Assembly: GCA_934278965.1 (NCBI GenBank)
Contig: CAKQWL010000176.1
Coordinates: forward strand, 1-5,747
DNA length: 5,747 bases
Reading direction: 5' to 3'
From: an uncultured Clostridia bacterium
GTDB taxonomy: Bacteria; Bacillota; Clostridia; Peptostreptococcales; Anaerovoracaceae
Shown: piece by piece, positions 1 to 5,443 of the stretch
How positions within the stretch are numbered: position 1 is the first letter of the stretch
Layout: every line of letters starts with the position of its first letter
Translations under genes and position numbers: made by a program
The notes under the pieces: model-generated
The model's input: only the letters and a program-made list of their open reading frames with translations
What the model was told of the DNA's origin: nothing
Databases searched by the model: none

Positions 1-138
1 ATAAATCTTTCGTACTTTCTTTGCACCGTGCTTCATAATCGTGGTTTCACCCATCGTCACCTGACCGTCTCCGCCGATGCAAATATCCTCTGCGTTTCTT
101 CTCACTGCTACAATCGTTGTTGCATGAAACTGTCCCAT
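1..138 (-). CDS. hslV: HslV, peptidase subunit of the ATP-dependent HslVU protease (N-terminal 46 residues only)
   Basis: HslV (ClpQ/CodW) forms a double hexameric ring of threonine proteases that degrades unfolded cytoplasmic proteins fed to it by the AAA+ unfoldase HslU. The visible residues begin [14 protein letters not shown], then GDGQVTMG (23-30) and [12 protein letters not shown] (35-46), which match the proteasome-beta-like start of the family. By alignment from memory with the E. coli protein, the nucleophile would be Thr7, exposed after removal of a six-residue propeptide ending in FHA, and Asp24 and Lys41 match the conserved active-site Asp17 and Lys33. The ATG at 138 is chosen because GGAGG (151-147) lies 8 bases upstream and the FHATT start is typical of Firmicutes. 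The family is about 175-180 residues, so roughly three quarters lies beyond the window edge; hslU is expected next. It begins 27 bases after topA and is probably cotranscribed with it. Identity is nearly certain; integrity cannot be judged. Confidence 0.95.
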   Translation of the reverse strand, partial: MGQFHATTIVAVRRNAEDICIGGDGQVTMGETTIMKHGAKKVRKIY

Positions 139-165
139 ACTTGACTCCTCCCTTTTTTCCCCTGT

Positions 166-2238
166 CTATTCCTTATAATCACATTCCGGATTAGAACAGG
201 CGTATCGAGTTCCCTTATTCTTTCTTTCTACGAGAAGGCTGCCGCATTTCGGGCACTTTTTCTCTACCGGACGGTACCAGTAGACCTGATCACACTCCGG
301 ATACCCGCTGCACCCATAGAAGGTTTTTCCCTTCTTGCTTCTTCTTACAATAATATCTTTACCACACTTCGGGCACTTTACGCCGACCGTTTTTACGATT
401 CTTTTGGTATTTCGACACTCCGGATATCCGCTGCACGCGATGAAATCCCCGAATCTTCCGCTCTTCCGGACCATCGGCCTTCCGCACAGCTCGCAAAGTT
501 CTCCCGTCGGTTCATCTTCGAATTTTACTTTTTCCATCTCACTTTCGGCTACCGAAAGTTCTTTTTGGAAGCCGCCGTAAAAATCCCTCAGGATCTGCTT
601 CCAGTCATCGTCCCGCACCTCTACCAGGTCCAGCTTATCTTCCATATCCGCCGTAAATCCGGCGTCCACGATTTCTTTGAAATATTTCTCCATAAATTCG
701 GCCACGATAAAGCCAAGCTCTGTCGGAACCAGCGATTTTTTTTCGCGGGAGACATACTTTCTTTCAATCAATGTTGCAACAATCGGAGCATAGGTAGACG
801 GGCGTCCGATATTTTTTTCCTCCAAATCTTTTACAAGACTCGCTTCCGTAAACCGTGCCGGAGGCTGCGTGAAGTTTTGGCTGCTTGAAATTTCTTCCTG
901 CACCAACGCATCCCCTTCCGCCAAAGGAGGAAGCATTTTGCTTTCATCCTCATCGTCCGCCGCGCGATACACCTTCAGATATCCGTCAAAAACCAGCTTG
1001 GAACCGCTCGCACGGAAAACATACCCGTTGTTCTCAATTTCGGCCGACACCGTACGATGAACGGACGCTTTCATCTGACTCGCCATGAAACGCGACCAGA
1101 TCAGTTTATATAATTTATACTGATCCTTGGACAAGGAGTCTTCAATTTCGTCCGGCGTAAGCTCTACATGGGAAGGCCGGATCGCCTCATGCGCATCCTG
1201 CACATCCTTTTTCTTATTGCTGTAAAAATTCTTGCCGTAATAGGCTTCTCCGAAATTCCGAAGAATATATTCCTTCGCCGCACTTCTCGCTTCTTCTGAG
1301 ATCCGAACCGAATCTGTTCGAATGTAAGTCACAAGTCCGACGCTTCCCTGCCCTTTGACACTCACGCCTTCATACAGCTGCTGCGCAATCTGCATGGTCT
1401 TCCGCGTATTGAAGTTCAGCCGCGTCGAAGCCTCCTGCTGCAGCGAACTGGTCGTAAACGGCGCATAAGGCCGCTTGGAGCGTTCTTTTTCCTCGACTTT
1501 TCGAACAGAAAAGCCCGCCGGATCCAGTGCCGCAAGCACCGCTTCCGCGTCGTTTTGATTAGAGAGCGTAATTTTCTTTCCCTGGAATTCGGTCAATTTA
1601 GCCGGAAATTTTTTCCCCTTCGCTTCATTTTTTCTCAGCTGTGCTTGGATCGTCCAATACTCCTCCGGAATAAAACTGCGGATCTGATTTTCCCGATCGC
1701 AGATAATTTTCAGCGCCGCGGACTGTACTCGTCCTGCCGAAAGGCCGCGTCTTACCTTTCGCCAGAGGATCGGACTGATCTGATAACCCACAAGCCGATC
1801 AAGCGCTCTGCGCGCCTGCTGCGCGTCCACCAGGTGGAGATCGATCGGTCTTGGGTGTTTCATTGCCTCCTGAATCGCTTTTTTCGTAATTTCATTAAAG
1901 ACGATTCGGCATGGTTCTTTTTCATCTATGCCAAGCAGGTACGCAAGATGCCATGAGATGGCCTCCCCCTCACGGTCCGGGTCGGTTGCCAGATAAATCT
2001 TATCCGCCGCCTTCGCTTCCTTTCGCAGTTCCTTGATCAGGTCGCCTTTCCCTCGGATTGCGATATACTGCGGCTCAAAATCGTTTTCAATGTCGATTCC
2101 CAGTTTGCTTTTCGGCAAATCGCGAACATGCCCTACCGACGCCACAACTTTATATCTGGACCCGAGAAACTTCCCGATGGTTTTCGCCTTCGACGGGGAC
2201 TCTACTATTACTAAATGTTTTTTGGCGGTTGCTGCCAT
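166..2238 (-). CDS. topA: DNA topoisomerase I (type IA)
   Basis: TopA relaxes negatively supercoiled DNA by cutting one strand through a 5'-phosphotyrosine link and passing the other strand, balancing gyrase behind transcription. The 690-residue product is full length; the B. subtilis enzyme is of nearly the same size. The TOPRIM domain (about 7-120) carries VESPSKAKTI with Glu13 and the metal-binding DPDREGE at 86-92. The conserved QQARRALDRLVGY (140-152) and SAGRVQS (167-173) follow. The catalytic tyrosine is Tyr305 in TYIRTDS (304-310), and EKNIGRPSTYA (474-484) is the usual late core motif. Three C-terminal zinc ribbons of four cysteines each are at C582/C585/C602/C608, C622/C625/C643/C649 and C662/C665/C681/C686; no key residue is missing. 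The start has AGGAGG (2251-2246) 7 bases upstream. The stop is TAG at 168-166. It lies 60 bases after dprA, with a candidate promoter of its own in between, and 27 bases before hslV. Confidence 0.99.
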   Translation of the reverse strand: MAATAKKHLVIVESPSKAKTIGKFLGSRYKVVASVGHVRDLPKSKLGIDIENDFEPQYIAIRGKGDLIKELRKEAKAADKIYLATDPDREGEAISWHLAYLLGIDEKEPCRIVFNEITKKAIQEAMKHPRPIDLHLVDAQQARRALDRLVGYQISPILWRKVRRGLSAGRVQSAALKIICDRENQIRSFIPEEYWTIQAQLRKNEAKGKKFPAKLTEFQGKKITLSNQNDAEAVLAALDPAGFSVRKVEEKERSKRPYAPFTTSSLQQEASTRLNFNTRKTMQIAQQLYEGVSVKGQGSVGLVTYIRTDSVRISEEARSAAKEYILRNFGEAYYGKNFYSNKKKDVQDAHEAIRPSHVELTPDEIEDSLSKDQYKLYKLIWSRFMASQMKASVHRTVSAEIENNGYVFRASGSKLVFDGYLKVYRAADDEDESKMLPPLAEGDALVQEEISSSQNFTQPPARFTEASLVKDLEEKNIGRPSTYAPIVATLIERKYVSREKKSLVPTELGFIVAEFMEKYFKEIVDAGFTADMEDKLDLVEVRDDDWKQILRDFYGGFQKELSVAESEMEKVKFEDEPTGELCELCGRPMVRKSGRFGDFIACSGYPECRNTKRIVKTVGVKCPKCGKDIIVRRSKKGKTFYGCSGYPECDQVYWYRPVEKKCPKCGSLLVERKNKGTRYACSNPECDYKE

Positions 2239-2245
2239 GTCTCAT

Positions 2246-2251
2246 CCTCCT
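2246..2251 (-). promoter_or_regulatory. Ribosome binding site of topA
   Basis: On the minus strand this reads AGGAGG, a full match to the anti-Shine-Dalgarno core, 7 bases before the ATG at 2238. It settles the start of topA at MAATAKKH. Confidence 0.85.
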
Positions 2252-2280
2252 GCAAACTCCTGACAAAATACACTGAAATG

Positions 2281-2309
2281 ATTATATTTCCTCTCTTTTT
2301 ATTTTGCAA
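2281..2309 (-). promoter_or_regulatory. Candidate sigma-A type promoter for topA-hslV
   Basis: On the minus strand TTGCAA (2309-2304) is followed after exactly 17 bases by a perfect TATAAT (2286-2281). The -35 box lies inside the last codons of dprA and the -10 box in the gap before topA. Transcription would begin near 2274, giving a leader of about 35 bases that contains the topA ribosome binding site. The -35 matches the consensus TTGACA at four of six positions and the region is AT-rich. This is a sequence-only prediction. If real, topA can be expressed apart from the upstream comM-dprA genes, which fits the supercoiling-responsive control known for topA in other bacteria. Confidence 0.55.
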
Positions 2310-3180
2310 TAAAAATTTTCCCGAAACTCGTACAAATTATCCCCTTCATTTCAAGCACTGTAACCATCCCATTGATCTCAGCCAATGTCTTTCCGGATAC
2401 GCGGCACAGTTCACCCGCGGTCATCTCGCCGCCCGCCTCGATCCACGCGGCAAGCTTTCGCTCTTCTCCGGAAAGCGCTTCGCTGAATTCCCGATCGACT
2501 TTGCCGCGAACGCCCAAATCCCAAAGGAGATCATCAATGACTGCGATCGGCTGAGCACCGTCACGCAGCAGTTTATTCGTCCCGATGCTCATCACACGAT
2601 TGATATTTCCCGGAAGCGCATACACGCTGCGCCCCTGCTCCGCCGCCAATTCCGCCGTAATAAGCGAGCCGCTTGAAAGGCCCGCTTCCACAACGATCAC
2701 TCCCTCGCATAGGCCGCTGATAATTCGATTGCGGCGTGGAAAGGTATACTTTGTCGGCGGATGCTCCGGCGGATATTCCGAAAGAAGAAGCCCCTTCTCA
2801 CCGATTTCACGCATCAGAGAACGATTTGCCGTCGGAAAGCAAAACTGAAGACCGCATCCCATTACGGCAATCGTTTTTCCGCCTGCATGAAGAGCACCCC
2901 GGTGTGCAAGTGAATCAATGCCGGCCGCCATCCCGGAAACGACCGTAATCCCGGCCTCCGCCAGCCGCTGCCCGATTCGAAAAGCGGCCCATCGGCCATA
3001 CTCGGTCGGTTTTCGAGTCCCCACCACCGCAAAACACCGCTCCTGCATCCACTTCGGATCACCTCGATAATAAAGACCGGCCGGCGGATCCGGAATTTTG
3101 CGCAAAAGCTCCGGATAACGATCATCCCTCTCTGTCAGAAACCCGCTTTCTTCTTTCCTTTCTCTTTTTTGTTCCTCCAT
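2299..3180 (-). CDS. dprA: DprA/Smf, DNA-processing protein (short form without N-terminal SAM-like domain)
   Basis: DprA binds single-stranded DNA, protects it after uptake and loads RecA, and is required for natural transformation in many bacteria; it is also widely conserved in species not known to be competent. The 293-residue product holds the whole Rossmann-like core: VVGTRKPTEYG (52-62), SGMAAGIDSLAHRGAL (82-97), AVMGCGL (105-111), FPRRNRIISGL (147-157), VVEAGLSSGSLITAELA (163-179), ALPGN (188-192) and GTNKLLRDGA (200-209). A winged-helix-like C-terminal domain follows at about 236-293. Only a charged tail of about 17 residues precedes the YPELLRKIPDPP stretch, so the N-terminal SAM/HhH domain of many DprA proteins is absent. 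Upstream in-frame sequence reaches a stop 30 bases before the ATG, and comM ends 45 bases away, leaving no room for that domain. GGGGGAG (3197-3191) stands 10 bases before the ATG. Helicobacter DprA also lacks this domain, so the short form may well be functional. Confidence 0.97.
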   Translation of the reverse strand: MEEQKRERKEESGFLTERDDRYPELLRKIPDPPAGLYYRGDPKWMQERCFAVVGTRKPTEYGRWAAFRIGQRLAEAGITVVSGMAAGIDSLAHRGALHAGGKTIAVMGCGLQFCFPTANRSLMREIGEKGLLLSEYPPEHPPTKYTFPRRNRIISGLCEGVIVVEAGLSSGSLITAELAAEQGRSVYALPGNINRVMSIGTNKLLRDGAQPIAVIDDLLWDLGVRGKVDREFSEALSGEERKLAAWIEAGGEMTAGELCRVSGKTLAEINGMVTVLEMKGIICTSFGKIFIAK

Positions 3181-3225
3181 TTTCTTTTCTCTCCCCCGTT
3201 CCTTTCTTTACCTTCACGATTCCAT

Positions 3226-4770
3226 TCACCTTCCGTACAAACGATCGACAACCCGATATTGAAGTGCCTCTGCCGCGTGTTCCGCCCGAATCTGCTCCTC
3301 CCCTGCAAGATCGGCAATGGTCCGTGCAATCTTCCGGACTTTGGTGCACGCCCGTGCCGACAGACCCAGCTTCTCATAAGCCATCCGGATCATCTTCTCT
3401 CCTCTTTCATCCAACGCGCAGTACTTCTCAATCTGCGCACCGATCAGCTTCCCGTTCGTCAAAAGGCTGTTTTCCGTGCAGTACCGTTTTTGCTGTATCC
3501 GGCGGGCCTCCTCCACACACCTGCGCATGTTTTCAGAGGAGTCCTGCGCCTGCTGCGCCGCTTGATTTCCTTTGTAAAAGAGTGCGTCCGAAGAAGGTTT
3601 CTCCATAAATACCTGCAGATCCATTCGATCCGCAATCGGACCGGATAACCGATTTTGGTAACTGCGCAATTCACTTCCGCTGCAGGTACACACATGCGCG
3701 CTGTCGCCGAAATACCCGCATCGACACGGATTTCCGGCCGCGACAAGCAAAAATGAAGCCGGAAAAATGACCCTTCCCATTTCCCGGTCTACGGGAATCA
3801 CCCCTGTTTCCAGCGGACGCCTTAGCCGCTCGATTATTTTTCGATCAAACTCCGGGAATTCATCCAAGAAAAGGATCCCTCTGTGCGCAAGCGACAGCTC
3901 CCCGGGCTTCGGGATTCTGCCTCCGCCGAACATAGCCGCCTCCGTCACAGCATGGTGCGGTGCGCGGAATGGGCGAAGCTCAATCATCGGCAGATTTTCT
4001 GTCAAAAGTCCCGCCACGCTGTAAATAACCGTCAATTCCTGCTTTTCCTGTTCTGTCAAAGCATGCATGATTGTCGGAATCCTTTCGGCAATCATCGTTT
4101 TGCCGGTTCCCGGCGCTCCCAGAAGCAGCAGCCCGTGATCTCCCGCAGCCGCAATCATTGCCGCCCGCTTGGCGGAGAGCTGCCCGCGGACCTCCGAAAA
4201 ATCCGGAGCGGCCGCTGCCTTCCTTCTTTTTCTTACATTATTATAGATGGGAAGCCTCTTTTCGTTCCGAAGATGCAGGGCAACCTCCCTTAACGACCCG
4301 GCTGCAAGAATTTCAACACCGCTCAGCATGCAAACCTCTTGCGCATTTCCCTCGGGCAGAATCAGCTTTTTAATTCCCGCCTTTTGAAGTCCGATTGCGA
4401 GCGGCAGGGCCCCTTTTACGGCTTCCAGCTGCCCCGAGAGGGAAAGCTCGCCGAAAAATCCGATACTCTCCAGTGCCGAAGGCGGGACCAGACCGTCCGA
4501 TGTCAAAATTCCTACGGCGATCGGAAGATCAAAGTGACTCCCCTCTTTCCGCGCGGAGGCCGGTGCCAGATTGATCGTGATCCGTTTTACCGGAAAATCA
4601 TATCCGGAATTCAAAACAGCCGAACGCACGCGTTCTTTCGCTTCACGGATGGTGGTCGATGGAAGCCCCACCGTGTACAGCGCCGGCAGTCCCCTGCTCA
4701 GATCGGTTTCCACCGTTACCGGATAAGACTCGATTCCGTCCAGTGCGGCCGTATATACTTTTGAAAGCAC
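3226..4770 (-). CDS. comM: ComM/YifB family Mg-chelatase-like AAA+ ATPase
   Basis: Family members are hexameric AAA+ ATPases; Vibrio cholerae ComM is a branch-migration helicase that extends integration of transforming DNA. With the GTG start the product is 514 residues, the usual family size. An N-terminal Lon-protease-like (ChlI) domain occupies about 1-125 and includes LAPASARKEGSHFDLPIAVGIL (69-90). Walker A GAPGTGKT is at 218-225 and Walker B ILFLDEF at 299-305. A four-cysteine cluster, C349/C351/C361/C363, follows, then RLSGPIADRMDL (374-385). The C-terminal Mg-chelatase domain (about 405-509) ends with ARTIADL and AEALQYR. The frame stays open to an ATG at 4815, but I choose GTG at 4770: it gives the family start (M)LSKVYTAAL, and AAGGAGG lies 9 bases upstream. 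The stop of yraN shares one base with this start. The cysteine motif reads NPCRCG where NPCPCG is usual. A link to competence here is inferred from the family and from dprA next door. Confidence 0.96.
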   Translation of the reverse strand: MLSKVYTAALDGIESYPVTVETDLSRGLPALYTVGLPSTTIREAKERVRSAVLNSGYDFPVKRITINLAPASARKEGSHFDLPIAVGILTSDGLVPPSALESIGFFGELSLSGQLEAVKGALPLAIGLQKAGIKKLILPEGNAQEVCMLSGVEILAAGSLREVALHLRNEKRLPIYNNVRKRRKAAAAPDFSEVRGQLSAKRAAMIAAAGDHGLLLLGAPGTGKTMIAERIPTIMHALTEQEKQELTVIYSVAGLLTENLPMIELRPFRAPHHAVTEAAMFGGGRIPKPGELSLAHRGILFLDEFPEFDRKIIERLRRPLETGVIPVDREMGRVIFPASFLLVAAGNPCRCGYFGDSAHVCTCSGSELRSYQNRLSGPIADRMDLQVFMEKPSSDALFYKGNQAAQQAQDSSENMRRCVEEARRIQQKRYCTENSLLTNGKLIGAQIEKYCALDERGEKMIRMAYEKLGLSARACTKVRKIARTIADLAGEEQIRAEHAAEALQYRVVDRLYGR

Positions 4771-5168
4771 TATTTCCTTCCTCCTTCGAACGCATTCTCT
4801 AAATACCGAATCCAAACTTTGCCGTCCAAGACCAGAAGTTCCATAACATCCAGCCGCAGAGCGTAATTCCTATACTCGGGATGACAGAGCAAATAATACT
4901 CCGCCGTCACCCGAAGCCGTGCGCGTTTTCGGTGATTCACGGCTTCCGCTGGCAGACCGTAAGCTCTTCCTCTCCGTGTCTTTACTTCTATGAAACAGAG
5001 AACCCCTCTTCGCTCCGCGATAATATCGATCTCACCCCTCCGACATCGAAAATTACAGGCAATAATTTGGTATCCGCACTGTTTCAAATAATTCTCCGCG
5101 CATTTTTCACCCGCCGCCCCGGTTTTTCTGCGTATGCTTTCTTTTTTCTGCACCATTTTTTGTACCAT
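4770..5168 (-). CDS. yraN: YraN family (UPF0102) predicted PD-(D/E)xK nuclease-like protein
   Basis: This 132-residue protein belongs to UPF0102, a widely conserved family with a restriction-endonuclease-like fold whose cellular role is not well defined. The family pattern is complete: GEKCAENYLKQCGYQI (20-35), NFRCRRGEIDII (39-50) with Asp48, and FIEVKTRRG (59-67) with Glu61 and Lys63. These three would form the PD-ExK metal site. PAEAVNHRKRARL (73-85) and the late LDVMEL (106-111) also fit. AAGGAG (5182-5177) lies 8 bases before the ATG at 5168. The N terminus repeats MVQK (MVQKMVQKK), so Met5 is a second possible start but is badly spaced from the ribosome binding site. It is the first gene of the leftward cluster. 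Its TAG stop overlaps the comM GTG by one base, which suggests translational coupling. In many Firmicutes the gene sits between rnhB and comM/dprA; rnhB is not adjacent here. Nuclease activity is inferred from the motif only. Confidence 0.94.
   Translation of the reverse strand: MVQKMVQKKESIRRKTGAAGEKCAENYLKQCGYQIIACNFRCRRGEIDIIAERRGVLCFIEVKTRRGRAYGLPAEAVNHRKRARLRVTAEYYLLCHPEYRNYALRLDVMELLVLDGKVWIRYLENAFEGGRK
4780..4786 (-). promoter_or_regulatory. Ribosome binding site that fixes the comM GTG start
   Basis: On the minus strand this reads AAGGAGG, ending 9 bases before GTG at 4770-4768. It lies inside the last codons of yraN. No similar site is expected to serve the in-frame ATG at 4815, which would also add 15 residues not seen at the start of family members. 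It therefore decides the comM start. Confidence 0.85.
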
Positions 5169-5203
5169 CTCTTTTGCTCCTTCCCTTTCGGATATTTATC
5201 GAA

Positions 5204-5237
5204 TTGTTATATTTGTTATATTTTACATTATTTTACA
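5204..5237. repeat. Short tandem direct repeats around the yraN -10 region
   Basis: Two adjacent pairs are visible. TTGTTATAT occurs at 5204-5212 and again at 5213-5221 with no gap. TTTTACA occurs at 5221-5227 and 5231-5237, ten bases apart; read on the minus strand the longer match is TGTAAAATA twice. They cover the predicted -10 box and start site of the yraN transcript. Simple AT-rich composition could produce this by chance, but 9-10 base phasing at a promoter can also mark a regulator site. Confidence 0.4.
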
Positions 5238-5248
5238 GAAAACAGCAA
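5220..5248 (-). promoter_or_regulatory. Candidate promoter of the yraN-comM-dprA cluster
   Basis: On the minus strand TTGCTG (5248-5243) and TAAAAT (5225-5220) are separated by exactly 17 bases. Transcription would start near 5213, leaving a leader of about 45 bases before the yraN ATG. The surrounding sequence is very AT-rich. The -10 box is within a duplicated TGTAAAATA, and the -35 box overlaps an inverted repeat. It is predicted by eye and is the best-spaced pair I found between the two divergent genes on this strand. Confidence 0.5.
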
Positions 5249-5259
5249 GCTTGTTTTCT
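5237..5259. repeat. Inverted repeat overlapping the yraN -35 box
   Basis: AGAAAACA (5237-5244) and TGTTTTCT (5252-5259) are perfect 8-base inverted arms around a 7-base centre, GCAAGCT. The predicted -35 box of the yraN promoter (5243-5248) lies within it. The position is what one expects of a repressor operator. It has no T-run in the right place for a terminator and there is no gene end nearby. Function is inferred from position only. Confidence 0.4.
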
Positions 5260-5310
5260 CTTCTATTTCACTTTATTATCGCGTTTGGTTTTGTTTCAGT
5301 ATCCGAAATA

Positions 5311-5339
5311 TTGAATTCCGCGCACTCCTATGGTACAAT
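5311..5339 (+). promoter_or_regulatory. Candidate extended -10 promoter of the plus-strand membrane-protein gene
   Basis: TTGAAT (5311-5316) and TACAAT (5334-5339) are 17 bases apart, and TGG directly precedes the -10 box, making an extended -10 (TGnTACAAT). The expected start is near 5346, giving a leader of about 98 bases before the ATG at 5444. It is divergent from the yraN promoter, with the two -35 boxes about 60 bases apart. This is the strongest promoter-like match in the window. Confidence 0.6.
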
Positions 5340-5343
5340 AATA

Positions 5344-5355
5344 CACCGTACGGTG
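5344..5355. repeat. Perfect 12-base palindrome at the predicted start site
   Basis: CACCGTACGGTG is an uninterrupted palindrome that begins five bases after the predicted -10 box and covers the expected +1. CGGTGC from its right half recurs 20 bases on at 5371-5376. A dimeric regulator bound here would block initiation; alternatively the element could be a small hairpin at the very 5' end of the transcript. No regulator family is recognised from the motif. Confidence 0.4.
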
Positions 5356-5391
5356 CTGCGTTTTGCGCCGCGGTGCCGAAATAAAAATGAA

Positions 5392-5417
5392 CACAGTAAA
5401 ACTACCACAGTAATGTG
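5392..5417. repeat. Direct repeat CACAGTAA in the leader
   Basis: CACAGTAA occurs at 5392-5399 and 5406-5413, 14 bases apart, and CACAGTA recurs once more inside the gene at 5469-5475. The second copy also forms a small inverted repeat, CACA-N4-TGTG, at 5406-5417. All are in the untranslated leader or first codons of the plus-strand gene. The meaning is unknown and chance is possible. Confidence 0.3.
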
Positions 5418-5443
5418 AAACCGCGTAACAAAGGAGTCCTCTG

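Noticed and set aside
139..165. Possible terminator between topA and hslV
   Set aside because: The 27-base gap is mostly taken up by the hslV ribosome binding site and holds no inverted repeat.
3122..3377. Two minus-strand frames across the comM-dprA junction, considered as a missing N-terminal part of DprA joined by frameshift
   Set aside because: Their sequence is out-of-frame comM C terminus plus the charged dprA leader; nothing resembles a SAM/HhH domain, and comM ends normally with AEALQYR.
3169..3648. Plus-strand open frame of 159 codons antisense to comM and the comM-dprA junction
   Set aside because: Its sequence is a shadow of conserved comM codons in the opposite frame, with no domain and no promoter.
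4771..4815. In-frame upstream extension of comM to an ATG at 4815
   Set aside because: It would overlap yraN by 46 bases, adds 15 residues (MDSVFRECVRRRKEI) not typical of the family, and the strong AAGGAGG points to GTG at 4770.
5237..5260. Inverted repeat considered as a transcription terminator
   Set aside because: No gene ends nearby on either strand, and the arms are AT-rich with no proper T-run following the stem.
4881..5384. Plus-strand open frame of 167 codons antisense to yraN and across the intergenic region
   Set aside because: It lies opposite a well-supported gene, has no ribosome binding site and shows no recognisable domain; its hydrophobic stretch comes from T-rich intergenic DNA.
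5134..5418. Plus-strand open frame of 94 codons with membrane-like composition
   Set aside because: It runs across both promoters and the intergenic repeats, lacks a Shine-Dalgarno site, and its hydrophobicity reflects AT-rich sequence.
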